Origin: Aphrophora alni | Lineage: Eukaryota > Arthropoda > Insecta > Hemiptera > Aphrophoridae | Length of the DNA: 64,000 nt | Assembly: GCA_963513935.1 (NCBI GenBank) | Contig: OY740768.1 | Span: 75,678,877-75,742,876 of the forward strand | Direction: 5' to 3' | Shown: positions 35,416 through 47,099 of the stretch, in pieces | Numbering within the stretch: position 1 is the stretch's first letter | Layout of the letters: each line of letters starts with the position of its first letter | Translations under genes and position numbers: made by a program | The notes under the pieces: generated by a model | What the model was told of the DNA's origin: nothing | Databases searched by the model: none | Seen by the model: the letters and a program-made list of their open reading frames with translations, nothing else

Positions 35416-37280
35416 CTTATTTGTATAAATAATATAATACAATTAAAAATAGAAGTAGAAAACAGATTGCATTTTGGTTTATTTGAACCTTTATTGTAAA
35501 AGAAGAAAAAGTGAAATACAGAAACCTCTTGGTATTTATTGAAGGAATTGTTTTGGTCGGATATGACGGTGTTCTGCCAAACAGATGAGTTTTGTATCAG
35601 TTGTCTGCTTTGCTAACTACAGTAGATCAATTTGTAGACGTATTAGTTCACTTGTTTATTAATTGATCTCTTGTCATGTTCAGGTCTCGTAACATACTTG
35701 TGTTGACAAATAGGCCTATATCGTAGCACATGGCGCCATAGATCTTGAAATAAGGACACGATAACGTTTTGTTAATTAGAAACTAGTAGACAATGTGTCT
35801 CCTATTAATGATAACAATTTATTGTTCTTTATATACAGTGTCACAATTAATTAAATAAAGCTTACAATTCTATAAAAAAATACTCGGCACGCAGCTGATA
35901 AGCTGACATGACAGGACGTGGATTTCTCGCTGTCTGAGTATCCTGCTCGAATCTTAATCTTGAGTATTGCGTCCTTAATCTTAATATTAATAAAAACAGA
36001 CCACCAATCTAAACAAAGGAATATAGATTCGTGTAGGTCCTATAAGAAACACTATAGAAACACTGTTTTATCCTTCTACAATATTTACATTTTCCGACTA
36101 TTTTTCGTAACAAATTCAAGGAACCTATCGTGGTTCTTAAATTTAACTAAAATCCCTGGCTATAGAAACAATTAGCGTAGCTCTGAGCTAACTTTGAGAT
36201 CATGTTTTTCACAGTTTTGAGTTTTATCTGTTACTGAATGAAAAACTGTAATTTTTAGTTCCTATATGAATTAATTCCAACTTCCATTGTAATATTAATA
36301 TAATTTACAGTTTACAAACCAGAAGATAGCTAATATAACCTCATGTAAGGGATAAAAAAAAGCAGTATCTTCAATAAGGAAGACAAGGATTTCACTTATT
36401 ATGAATATCGCCACAGTGCCCTTGGACATTTGAAGAATTATCTCCTGAAAACGACTGGGATTTTGTAACGATACAACAATTCTTTTTTTAATAACAATTA
36501 TATTAAAATATAAGTATAATTATTACGGTTTTAAAGGCTTATAAAATCTGTATATATTAAAAAATTATGACATTACCTTAAATTAGTTGTGCGATTTCAG
36601 AGTAAAAAGAAAATAATTTTATAATTGTAGATGGGTGATAATTATATATACTTATTGAATGTCTTGCTGTTTATTTAACTATGTTTTTAGTTATTTATTT
36701 TAATTGATGTGTAGTGTATTTATTTATCTTGTTACATTTTTATTTTAAAGTTTTATTTGACCATTAATGGTTGTGCCCTACGTATTATTGTTAATTTATT
36801 TTTAATTTTAACATTTGTGGTTGTTGGAGCTTCGTCTTATTATTTATTTAAATGTAATAATTGGGTATTGTAATAATTTATTTATTTATTATAATAATTT
36901 TAAATTGATTATGTTCAATGTACTAGGACTACATTGTAATGACGTTGCTATGTACCTTAAGGTGTTCTTGCAATAATAGCTATTATTATCATTAGTAATA
37001 AATTTTTAGATTATGTTTTTAACAAATTTGATTTTAGTAACAACTCTCTTATGTTTTGTCATAGACCCTTTTGGACATAGCTAGATGGAGATTTTTTTAA
37101 ATCGTACAAGATGAGCCGTTTTGATAGCTGTACGGCGTAAGAGTTTTAAATTATAAGTAAAAAAAGTAAAAAGATAAGAACAAGATGAGTTTAAAACTTC
37201 TTAACAACTATTGATCTAGATCTTTGAATACTTACATGCGTTATGTTCCTTAAATCAAGAATTAGCTTACACGTTATTCA
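34740..37280. other. No supported gene; (TA)16 at 35383-35414
   Basis: The TA run is flanked by CTAAGTTATA and TATAACTTAT, making one extended palindrome. The rest is AT-rich, and the interval 36480-37000 is especially low in complexity. Confidence 0.5.
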
Positions 37281-37284
37281 ACAA

Positions 37285-37615
37285 AGAAGGAGAAACATTT
37301 TTACTAATAACTCTTTTGAACTCTTTTAGCACAGCTATTAGTAATGTCATTTATTGCTTCCACTATCAGATAATATGTTGCGTGTAAAACGTGTAAGGAG
37401 TTATTTATGGCAATTATTGTAAAATATATGTTATAGAGAAGAGGTCTAGACTTAGCGTGCGACGCCAGTGTTGCCAGACTTATAGGCGTCGCTGGGGTAG
37501 CGACCACGTACTTGCATAAACATGGCTCATTAAAATTTCAGTAAAAAATTCAACTTGGTTCAAGTTATAAATACTGTAGCATGTCTTTGAACACGAATGT
37601 TGACTAATAACTTTA
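37285..37615 (+). repeat. Dispersed repeat F5, copy 1
   Basis: Inverse of 51035-51340. Shared blocks are AAAATATATGTTATAGAGAA, GAGGTCTAGACTT, CCAGTGTTGCCAGACTTA, GTAGCGACCACGTAC and TTCAACTTGGTTCA. The small ORFs here (37304-37507, minus) follow the repeat and show no protein family. Confidence 0.75.
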
Positions 37616-37837
37616 TTGTTACGGAAGTAAGGGTTCTTGTACATATTATATTGTATAACAACAGCTTATTGTAAGGAACTCTCACTTAGTCTATTATCAA
37701 CTATTGTTGTCAGATATAGTCACATATGATACAATAAAATTTTTATTTATTAAATTCTGTATATGTAGAATGATCAAAGTCTCTATACACATGATGATTG
37801 CTATACAGAAAACACACAAACATATTGTAAATCACTT

Positions 37838-38360
37838 ACCTATGACGTAAGTAATGTTGTAAGTGTTTCCCGCCACTCTTCAAACACTGTGTGGGGATTG
37901 TTTGAATTCACTGCAGGAAAAATATCGGTCCTAGAATGATCCGGTGGCCAAATGATGTTATAAATGAATCCGACCGCAAACCCCTTGTCCAAGAGTGCCA
38001 TAGTGATATGAGGCTTATGAGCCGTAACGCAATGCTGCTGAAGTAGGTCTTGACAATTTTATAAACTCTCAATTGATCACTGAAAAGATATGGAATATTG
38101 TCGAGGAACCGTTGGGAGTGGCAGTCTCAAAGAAGTAACGGTGTATAACTAACCTTTACTTTTAAATAGTTTAGGCCGTGTCTTTTGAGCATGCTGTTTA
38201 AGATGTTCAACACTATCTCCTCTGTCGATATTGTTGGCCTTCCAGATCTGGTAGCATCACACACGAAACCGGAATATCTGAATCAATTCCCATTCTGCAT
38301 TACGATGTGGCATCTTGGTTTTTGGAATCTTTGATACATTTTGTTTCTATTCTTCACCAC
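37838..38360 (-). pseudogene. Tc1/mariner-IS630-like transposase remnant with internal loss
   Basis: Minus strand, from 5' to 3': a head piece near 38290-38330 (MPHRNAEWELIQIFRFRV), then RSGRPTISTEEIVLNILKQH at about 38175-38260, the linker that follows the HTH. The frame then breaks, and DLLQQHCVTAHKPHITMALL, IIWPPDH and NNPHTVFEEWRETL follow at about 37850-38050. The last three correspond to the FQQDGA-H, WPPRSPDL and NPHTLEELK boxes of insect transposases of this superfamily. The central catalytic part is missing, and the H-D pair and SPDL motif are altered, so it is inactive. Confidence 0.7.
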
Positions 38361-39359
38361 ACCAAAACACATCTTCCACTGGGAACGATGCTTATCGACA
38401 GATTGCGTTCTTCCACCTTCACTTATCAGTATGGTTTCTGACAGCCAACTGTCAAGGCCAGATAGACACTAACGTCATATTATCTTTAGTTCTAATTACG
38501 TGTAGACAGATTGAAACTAAAATTAGACAATGTTTGCCGGAACTAGTATTTAAATTGTGTTTGCTTGTTTTCTGAGGATTGGGTGCACTCAAGACTCGAT
38601 ACCAAATATAATGTGATCGCACATTTACGAATATCTCTCTCGTGTTTGCAACTTATTTATAAATAGACAGCCGGACAGATGAGTAGAGGTTGTAACTGAA
38701 GTCAACCACAAAGGTATAGCAATGATACGCAGGATATGTAATTTCATTAGGCTATAAACAAATAAGTCCTGAAGTATCGCTTTCGTAACCAGTCGATGGA
38801 TTCTTATCATCTAAAATGGATTGTTTTACTCGGTCTAAAATTCTTAGCTATAGTTCTGATATATGTAAATCTTGAAATGCAGGATATTACACGAAGTAAA
38901 AACCAGCAGAATGAAGTTTGAAAAAGATATGTGATTTCCTGTTATAGTTTTTATCTATTACAACTGCCTACAACTTTGAAGAGACTGTACTTGCAATAGC
39001 TTTTACAAATTTATGGGCTTTTATTTTGGTAAAGTTTTGATCTGAAAGGAATTTGGTGTTGGTCCCTATTTCACCCTCAATTTTAGACCATTAATCGAAA
39101 AATAATTTCTCTGGCCACAATTAAAACCGGTAACGTGGATTCTTTATTGAGGTATCACATTTGAGTCTAATCCACATTTTAAATATATTTTCGTTAGTAA
39201 AGAAAAATATGTATATATATATACTCGTATATTAAATTACGTTTCTTGTTATTCTTCTTCTACTTCCACAGGCAGAAACTAGAATGATTAGTTTAGGTTA
39301 GGTTTAATAATTTTTCGATAACTCTTTGTCATTCATAATAAAATTTTGTTTTGTTTAAA

Positions 39360-39480
39360 TGCGAATACTTCTCGGTTATCATAGCCTTATAAAAAAGAAG
39401 GAAAAAACATAAAATTAAGACTCCATAGCCTCTTTGTGGAATCTAATAATCGATGTTAGAGACTAACATAATTGGGTATA
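39360..39480 (+). repeat. Dispersed family F3, copy 3 (short)
   Basis: GCGAATACTTCTCGGTTATC and CCTTATAAAAAAGAAGG match the head of the copy at 39713. It has a TATA-like box but lacks the distal half. Confidence 0.55.
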
Positions 39481-39712
39481 TTTTGATAAATTGAACAGTT
39501 TAGAATCGACTGTTAATTGATTACTTACTCGATATTTAGTAGGTTTTTATTATTATTATTATTTAGCCTAAATTTGGTGTACAAATATAAATTTCTACTG
39601 AAGGTAGACAGGCTATTTGAAAGTGTAGAAATGTATTTTAACAAATTATTTCAATTGATAATTCCTTTTACATACTTGCATTCAAACTATTTGTTTTTCC
39701 TTGTTGTTTAAA

Positions 39713-39930
39713 AGCGAAGAATCTCTCGGTCACCATCGCCCTATAAAAGAGAAGAAGAAAATTACTTAGTCCTCGAATACTATAATAGCGTTAGAGTCGG
39801 AACAGAAAAAGACTTGGACAAGAGAAACTTTATAGGAAAGATAAGAGTGAGAGATCTAGCCCTTATACATCCAGTTAGGTCCCTCGGGATTCCACGCCAG
39901 TTCTCAATATTGGTGAGCCTCTGAGGGCCG
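39713..39930 (+). repeat. Dispersed family F3, copy 4 (best copy)
   Basis: Starts GCGAAGAATCTCTCGG, then CATCGCCCTATAAAAGAG (TATA box), CCTCGAATACTATAATAGCG, and ends with GGTCCCTCGGGATTCCACG and CCTCTGAGGGCC. Five copies share this order. An LTR or promoter-bearing head of a retroelement is one explanation. Confidence 0.65.
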
Positions 39931-40156
39931 ATTAAAGATATTCATTTATAACTAAGTCATCCTTAATAGGATTTAGTTCTCGATTTAAAATATCTATATC
40001 AGTACCTTTGTCAAGTAAAGAATAAACTAATCCGTGAATCAAATGTCCAAGGAGCATTGTGGCTATATTCTCACAATAAGAAAACAATGATTTCCCGAAC
40101 CACAAAAACAAGAAATAAATTTAAGACTGTAAATAAATACAGTATGTTTATTATAT

Positions 40157-40260
40157 TACCCTTAAAGTCCATTTAGATGCCATAGTCATCATCCTCAAAG
40201 TTATATAGTTGTAAACTACTGAAGATGATTACCATATCATCGAAACGTACTTTAAGGGTA
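40157..40260. repeat. Inverted-repeat hairpin with CTGAAGATGA...GAAACG signature
   Basis: TACCCTTAAAGT...TAGTCATCATC (40157-40198) pairs with GAAGATGATTACCATATC... to ACTTTAAGGGTA (to 40260), giving ~40 bp imperfect arms with a ~20 base loop. It is the same design as 21994-22100. Confidence 0.75.
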
Positions 40261-40435
40261 GAATAATAAGTATATTAAAGTTGTTAGTTATAGTTTTGTT
40301 TTTTATTTTTGTGGTTCGGAAAATCCTTGTTTTTATTATTATTTCGTGAATGTTGGTAGCATGTAACGGATTCGTGCCCCGCACATGCTTTTCCCCATGT
40401 GGGCTGAATTCCTTTAATTATAAGCCATGATCGTA

Positions 40436-40439
<4 letters not shown>

Positions 40440-40473
<34 letters not shown>
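40440..40473. repeat. (TTA)n microsatellite
   Basis: About eleven uninterrupted TTA units; another shorter run lies at 51841-51866. Confidence 0.95.
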
Positions 40474-40481
<8 letters not shown>

Positions 40482-41569
40482 TTATTTTAAGCTTATTTTT
40501 TGGTTTGGTTTATTATATATTTTTTATTCTATAGTAGTGTTTTCTTTTTGTTGACGAAGGAATCAGTAAACAAATAAAATGAAGGAAATAGCACACAACT
40601 TAATCTAACGAGTAAACTATTACTATTATTGACCCTTGATCAGTATTACAGATTTAGCGCCATTTTCTTGCAGCAGGAATTGACCTGGATATGAATGGGC
40701 GGGGGCGAGAAGTCTTCCAACACCCGGTCTGCCTTACAAATCGATGCTTCATTCCTCCTGTTCGCGCTCGCATCTACAGATTTATTCTAGTTTTTATTGT
40801 TCAATGGTCGCCTCTATTTCTACTTCTCTCCCTCTGACTCGTTCATTTCTCTTATGAATTAAGTTGATTTATTCCGAAATAAATCTGAAATCAATAAGTT
40901 GATCATTAACAACACTTGTACGGTTATAAAGATAAAGTCTCATATTACCGCTTAATAAATAAGTGGTAATGAAGGAAATGTTTTGTTTTATATTTTGTAG
41001 TTTTCCATGCTGAACATAGTTTTGTATATTAGTTGAAGTAGAACTCTCTCGGCAAAGGATTGAAATCGAAATGTAACCAACACTGTAGCTCGGAAATTAC
41101 TTGATAGATCATCACGATTGATGGTATGTAAGTAGAAGTCCATAAAATTTGAAATCTACAAATCAGCTGTCTGTTTCTTGGAAGTTTAAACCATTTCCAT
41201 ATTCATTAGAAAGCCATAAACTCAATTTTAGGTTAGGGTTAACCAAGTAGATCTACGAAGATTCTCATATTTATATATGTACTCATTCCTTTATTTATAT
41301 CTACAAGAAAAACTATTTATGACCTGTTTATTTTTCCTTAGACGAAATATAATTAATTTTTATTACCTTCTTGTTGTTTTTCTTCTCCTCTGTTATTATT
41401 TTTCCTCTTTTAGATGACAAAACTTTATCCTAAAAACTCTCACAAAGAAAAGACAAGAGTTCAATAGATTACTCCATCTGTTTCCACTGATTTTATCTGA
41501 TGAATGTGAACTGTAGAAATTTGATTAAATATGTACACAATTTATTGCTGTACTTTGAATATATATCTG

Positions 41570-41695
41570 CAGTTTGTCCAGTCTCGGATGGGGTGTATCG
41601 CACGCGCAATAACGGACCGCCAGACTATGGCTGGGCGAGCTATCTGTCACTCACAGCAAGACGTCCTAGTACACTACTACGATTTTTATAAATTA
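41570..41695 (+). other. Isolated GC-rich block
   Basis: About 110 bases (GTATCGCACGCGCAATAACG, CCGCCAGACTATGGCTGGGC) are far more GC-rich than everything around them. An ORF runs through (41500-41691), and an acceptor-like ATATATCTGCAG precedes it, but no protein family is recognised. It may be a SINE or ncRNA-derived fragment. Confidence 0.3.
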
Positions 41696-41945
41696 TAGAA
41701 TTGTTCTGTTACGATAATATTATCGGTATGTACGTGAAATTACAAATATATATATATATATCGAAGCTTGTTTTGCAGGCTTGAGACATACAAAGGCCGC
41801 ATTAAATCACAAAATCTTTTAAAAGGTGTATTTTCATGTTTCACTTCTTTTTGAAAAGATCAGGCTGTTTATTCCAAAATGGCACAGCCGATGTTCTCAT
41901 CTGTGTCCATGCTCCATTCGTCACTGCTCCAGTCGTCACCTGGTG

Positions 41946-42518
41946 TCAAGTTGATGATTGTTGTACACTGGACTCATCAAAGCCTTCACTCTTCCAGTCT
42001 TTTTCCATGATTTCCACATGTTTCACATATTTGACCCACTTTTCTCTCGTAAAATTGCCTATCGACTCCATGAATAGATTCTGCACATCTTTGAGCTTGA
42101 ACGTTGTATTTCGTTTCTTGACATAGTGCTGCAGGTTTGACCACACCAATGGGGTTATAATGGCAGTGATATGGTGGTAAGCGGTTTATCTTGAATCTCC
42201 TTTTCACAACCTCTACATCGATGACGTAGGTTGGTTGCGGTGGTTTGTGTAGTCGGACAAGTTCATATAGCTCAGGTTTGCGCAGATCCTCCCTGAACGA
42301 AATCTTTCTTTCCTGCAGCCACTTAATCATTGTTGCTTTGATGGAAGATGATTTTGGAGCTTTACCTTTTACTCTCGAATGGTAGGGAGCGTTGTCCATA
42401 ACAATCGAAGGCCTAGGTAGAATTGCCGGTAGCAAATGATCAAAAAACCACTTTTCGAACATATCAGAATTCATCTGCTCGTGATATTCTCCAGTCTTCT
42501 TTGATCTGTAGACGATTT
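41946..42518 (-). pseudogene. DDE_3-type (Tc1/mariner superfamily) transposase, C-terminal half, frameshifted
   Basis: Minus-strand residues include KKTGEYHEQMNSDMFEKWF, IVMDNAPYHSR (second catalytic aspartate in MDNAPYH), SSIKATMIKWLQE, YVIDVEVVKRRFKINRLPPY and CHYNPI. This is the order of the DDE superfamily endonuclease domain seen in many arthropod transposons. At about 42150 the frame breaks just at the NPI-E site. The glutamate expected after NPI is lost (NPIG), and the match continues in another frame as VWSNLQHYVKKRN, FKLKDVQNLFMES and KWVKYVKHVE down to 41946. The N-terminal third, with the HTH and first aspartate, is absent. The element is therefore doubly inactivated. The open frame extends past the ATG at 42474 to about 42518. 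Confidence 0.85.
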
Positions 42519-43084
42519 AATTTTTCTAAACAATAATAAAATTTAATTCTTGTAAAAACACTTCAATGTATATCTAAGTGTTGCGGAAAAGAGTAAACAA
42601 ATATACGTATAGCTACATATAATAGTTGTTGTTAGACGGATCCAGGTGGTTTTAGGGGAGAAATTATTCTTTGGGGCTTTTTAAATTTTCAATGTTTACT
42701 TCACTTATTTTTTTATTATTGAAGCCAATAATTTCTGTTATATCTGGAAACTTGTACACCTTTAGCGGGCTGTAAAATATAACATTCCGGAAAAAAATCA
42801 TTTGGATTTTTTACATTAAATTTATAATCAGCTAATGAAGATATCTACAAAAAACTAGTTAGCTAGAACTTGTTTTCTCCTAAACAATCTAGTTCGTTCC
42901 AGAATTCCCGCAATAATTGAAGTTTTAATAAGGACTTTTCTAATTAGGTTTGTGAAGATCAATTCATCATTGTTGTTTCAAGTCTTCCTTCATTATTAGC
43001 GCAACCATATCGCTTTAAAATTCAGGAACAATGGGTTCTTTCTATGATACCATATGATAACTAAATCCATGGTTTTTAAATAGA

Positions 43085-45277
43085 ATTGATAACATCATTA
43101 ATTATTGCGTTCAGAAAGGCAAAAGTAGCTATTAAATATGAAGGAATTTTAGATTTTGATTCGCTAATTGACACTCAAGAGATTATATTATTTTTACAAT
43201 ATTTTGTTATAAATTGACACTTAGCATAGATAGTAGTAGGTTGATTCTATACAAAAGAAAAAAAAACTTTGTCAGAATTAACCATTATAGAGATTAGTTA
43301 TCTGGTCAAATAATGATATGACAAGCAACGATATTATATAGGACTGTAATGTAAATACAGTATTTGATTTACATGTTTATTTTTCCAAGACCCTGTTACA
43401 TTTCTTTCGTGTCTTAATACGTAAATTAATTTAATTCTGTTACATTACTCCAGTCAAAGTGCTTGATTATTATTGTAGTGTTACTCTTCATTTTTTCTTC
43501 TTTTTTATTATTAGTTTCGAGATTCTTTGTAAAAAGAAATTTTTTATAATGCTGCGTTTTACAAATAGAGATTATCCTATCATGCATTTTATTTATGCTT
43601 TGTGTATGGAAACGCACGTAGAACTGATTACGATATCCATTCTAACCAAGATTATGTCCTGCTTCCAACCGAGATGCAAGGTTTGCAAGAATATATCGAA
43701 ACTGTAAGGATATGCTTAAACTGGTTCATTTGGGGTGCGTTATGGAAGGGGGCAGGTCATTCAGACGTCGAGGTGGAGGAGTTTGTTCTTTATCGATTGC
43801 ACCAGAACCCTGATGTAGGCTCACAGCAAATTTCAATTGAAGCAGAAGTAACCTAATGGAAAGCGTTAGATGTGTTGCAGAAAGAAATTACCATCCCTAC
43901 CATTTCATGCGTTTTCAAGCTTTGGAAGCCACAGATCTCCAGCAAAGGTGAAATATCGTAATTGGTTTTTATAACGAGATATTGAGGAACATCACATCTT
44001 CTGAAAAATAGTGTAGACCTATGAGTCTTTTGAGTCACACGGGAAGGTATTCTTAATTTTCACAATCAACTATGCTGTGGAAAATCTTCATATTGCTTGT
44101 CAAAGATAGTTTCAACAAAGATTCAGCCTTAATGTTTGTACTGATGTAGTAGGAGACCGTTCGGTAGGCTCATGTGTGTTTGAAGAAAATCTTAAAGATA
44201 ACATTTATCTAAATTTTCTTCAACATCAATTTCCACAATTGCTTGACGAGATCCCTTCAGAGTAACGTGTTGACCTAATCTTTCAACATAACGAGAGTCC
44301 TGTTTATTACTCAGCCGATGTCCTTAACAGTACCGCAGATGGATTGGGAGGAAAGGGCCCATTTCGTGGTAGGCAAGATCTCCTGATTTCAATCCTATGG
44401 ATTTTTTCGTGTGGGATTTTCTAATAGAACAACAATACGGAGATTGTAGGTTTAGATGATTTGATAGAAAAGCTAAATAATTCTATAGGACACCTGAGAA
44501 ATTGAATGTCCTTCAGAGTTTCGGTATTAGAAGGAAGAGAAAGAGGTTGAGATAGTGTGGTAGACTTGGTGGACAATAATTTGAACAGTACATAAACAAT
44601 ATGTTTACTTATAAAATAAAAAGTAAGTTGGAAAAACAAAATAACTAGCGTACATAATCAAAGTACGTAATTATTGTTAAAAAGTATAATTGACTTTTTT
44701 TTTAAGCGTTTTAGAGAGTTCCAACCTACATCAATCGCTGAGTATTAATTTATACAAAAATAATTAATTGTAAAAATATTATTATTTACAACTCGTAAGT
44801 GTCAATTGGAGAACCGAAATCTAAAATTCCTTCATATTTAATAATTACTTTTGATTTTCTGAACACAATAATTTTATGGAAAAAAAAAATTCCCTTATAT
44901 CGTTGGAAAGCTTAAGAAAAGCTGTAATGTTTTGTGAAATTTGAACACTTATAGGTGTAGTCGTTTTGTTTGTAAAACAAATTTGAAATTTAACAAAGAT
45001 TTCAAAAAATTGACTTTTTTTTCATTTTGAGGGCGTATTCTCAGTTTCAAAAAACTATGTTGTTTCTCTCTTATAAGAAATTTAATGTAGTTTTTGGTAA
45101 TGGTGTACTTTACTTGGTAGGTAAAAGATAAAATAGAAATTTTAGCTGAAAAGTCACATTTTTCCTAAAGAACAGGAAAAAATGTATGTCTCGAAAACGA
45201 AACGAGATACTAAGTCAATTTTGTTGCAAAAGAAGCATAACGCAGATTTGTTAGCACATTTATTACCAATCGCCCTG
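43085..45277 (+). mobile_element. Tc1/mariner-like element with long inverted arms, left end eroded
   Basis: Segments 43085-43300 and 44650-44885 are inverse copies (TGTCAATT, TCTAAAATTCCTTCATATTTAAT, ACCTACATCA and similar). They bracket the transposase remnant at 43602-44490. Beyond the arm the right side runs on to ATTTATTACCAATCGCCCTG at 45258-45277, followed by TATATA. ACAGGGCGATTGG read inwards is a typical terminus with TA target. The matching outer left arm is not found, so the left end is deleted or replaced. Confidence 0.65.
43602..44490 (+). pseudogene. Decayed transposase inside the 43085-45277 element
   Basis: Scattered over three frames with many stops, the family order is still clear. 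A head with YGNARRT comes first, then HSDVEVEEFVLYRLHQNPDV (linker), then VKYRNWFL and RDIEEH near 43945-43990. VVGDRSVGSCVFEENL, YLNFLQHQFPQLLDEIPSE and LIFQHNESPVYYS follow at about 44150-44315. Last come remnants of the GRGGP/SPDL stretch near 44355-44400 and LDDLIEKLNNSI at 44452-44487. These correspond to the VNVWAGIVGDR, FQHDGAPAH and WPARSPDL boxes of insect IS630/mariner-like transposases. The catalytic D in the FQHD box is replaced (FQHN). Confidence 0.75.
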
Positions 45278-45289
45278 TATATATATACT

Positions 45290-46540
45290 TCAATTTTGGT
45301 CTGTAAACAATTTTATTATTTATAACAACGATATTATTCTAGAGTAGAATTTGTGGGTGGAGGTGTCTTAATGTTATTACGTTAGGGAATACACGTGTTA
45401 ATTTTTTATTTCATTCAGTTTTGGAGATTTGCTAATTTGATTGGACTTAGAGTTTAAGAATAAAATCAGCCAAAGATTTCGAATTAACATTAAAACTCTA
45501 CAGTCGATTGTGAATTATTGAACGGTCTAAGGTAACTTGCATGACCTAGAGAATTATGTACCGTACTGTTTTATAATAAATTGAATGTGTTGGGTTCATA
45601 GTGCTAGTGGGCGACATGAATGAATTATTGAAAACTGTTACGGTGGCATGCATGGTGATTCATACTGTCCTCTCCTCATTGTTATCGATTTAATTAAATG
45701 AAATGTTCCAATTACCACGCATGACTCCAGCTCGGTGTAAGATTCAAGTGTTGTAAACGTTTATTTTAACTTAAATGCTGAATTCCACATGGTTAAGTAG
45801 AACCATCATTTGTAACAATATTTATTTTATTGTAACAAATTGCGACATGTCTCATTTAATTTACAAATCGTTGATATAAATGCCACAATCTACTTCCATC
45901 TACTCCTTATTACATTTGGCGAAATTATTTTAGAATCATTTTTAGATGATTTGTAGATACTTAGGTAATTCGTTATCATTTATCGAGCTAAGTGAGTATA
46001 AATTTACATCCTTTTTGTTACTAACCCCGTCACGTATGACGAGGATTTTAAAATGGTTTTCGATTTGCTAAGCTAAAGAACTTTATCTTCCGGATAATTT
46101 GCAAAAAGTGCTGTACGCCATGTATCCGTGCGAAGAACGTGTTTAAAGGTCTGACTGAAAAAGTCAGGCCGGAAAACCTTTCGGGAAATCATACAGGTAC
46201 TCAGGTTAAGTTGAAGGAAACTGGTCTGTTGAGCTGACTGGCACCATCCAGGATACAGTCTTCAAGTTGCATTGAAAATACCTTAATTAATCAATTTACA
46301 GAGGAGCTACTCTAAATGCAACATCTTCTTCTGCTGTTTACTCGAAACTGAAATCAACATAAAAAAGACGAAGCTGCATACTGTGGCTGCGTTTGTATCA
46401 GAAAAATGTTGTAGTAAGGAACATCCTACATCTACAACCTGCCTATCTTCTCATAGCTTCACGCCTATCGCTTCTGTAACAGAACTGCAGTACTTATCGG
46501 AAGCAGCTTTACCCAATCTAAACGGGCTAAAGTTGTATAT
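45290..46540. other. No supported gene; one small perfect hairpin
   Basis: GGTCTGACTGAAAAAGTCAGGCC near 46148-46170 forms a 9-bp stem with a GAAAA loop. No other feature could be supported. Confidence 0.45.
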
Positions 46541-46712
46541 GTTATGTACATTATCAGCACAAACGGGCGTTTAGACTCAACGGCCGTCTGTATAAGATGT
46601 TATTTATGTACATTATCAGGACAAACGGGAGTTTAGGGACAACGGCAGTTTGCATAAGATGTTATGTACATTATCAGCACAAAGGGAATTTCGAGACAAC
46701 GGCCGTCTGTGT
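46541..46712. repeat. Tandem repeat, ~58-62 bp unit, ~2.8 copies
   Basis: TTATGTACATTATCAGCAC recurs at 46542, about 46604 and 46662. Each unit also carries ACAAACGGG and CAACGGCCGTCTG, with small indels between units. Confidence 0.85.
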
Positions 46713-46929
46713 TTGTCTAGTGTTGTGACATATCTCCCAAGTGATGAAACTAATGTTGATGTAGGATAGAAGTCACACCTCTTGTAGAGATTGAAAGCTA
46801 TATGTTGAACTTGTAGTTTTATGAATGGTACATTTAAATCTATGTATAGTCGTTTGCAGTTGAACTTTTATCAGTTTTGAGACGTAAGCTTTTTTTATAT
46901 GAGAGAATTTTTAATATTAAATTCTAGCT

Positions 46930-47095
46930 ATTGCGATCTCTATAGTAGCGTGTTTCAAAATCCCCCTTTTCCCATCTTTCCTATCCGGTCTTTCTTGACC
47001 AACTCCGATTCTGGTGCTATTGGAATATTCCAATATTGGAGTTCTAGGAGTCTTTATTTTATCTTCTTTTCTTCTTTTTTTTTATAAAGCTATTT
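46930..47095 (-). repeat. Dispersed family F3, copy 5
   Basis: CTTGACCAACTCCGATTCTG, GTGCTATTGGAATATTCCAA and a distal TTTATAAAG (TATA box on the minus strand) follow the F3 order. The plus strand is unusually pyrimidine-rich. Confidence 0.5.
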
Positions 47096-47099
47096 TTTT

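Noticed and set aside
41836..42126. 96-codon plus-strand ORF
   Set aside because: It is the antisense shadow of the DDE_3 transposase read on the minus strand.
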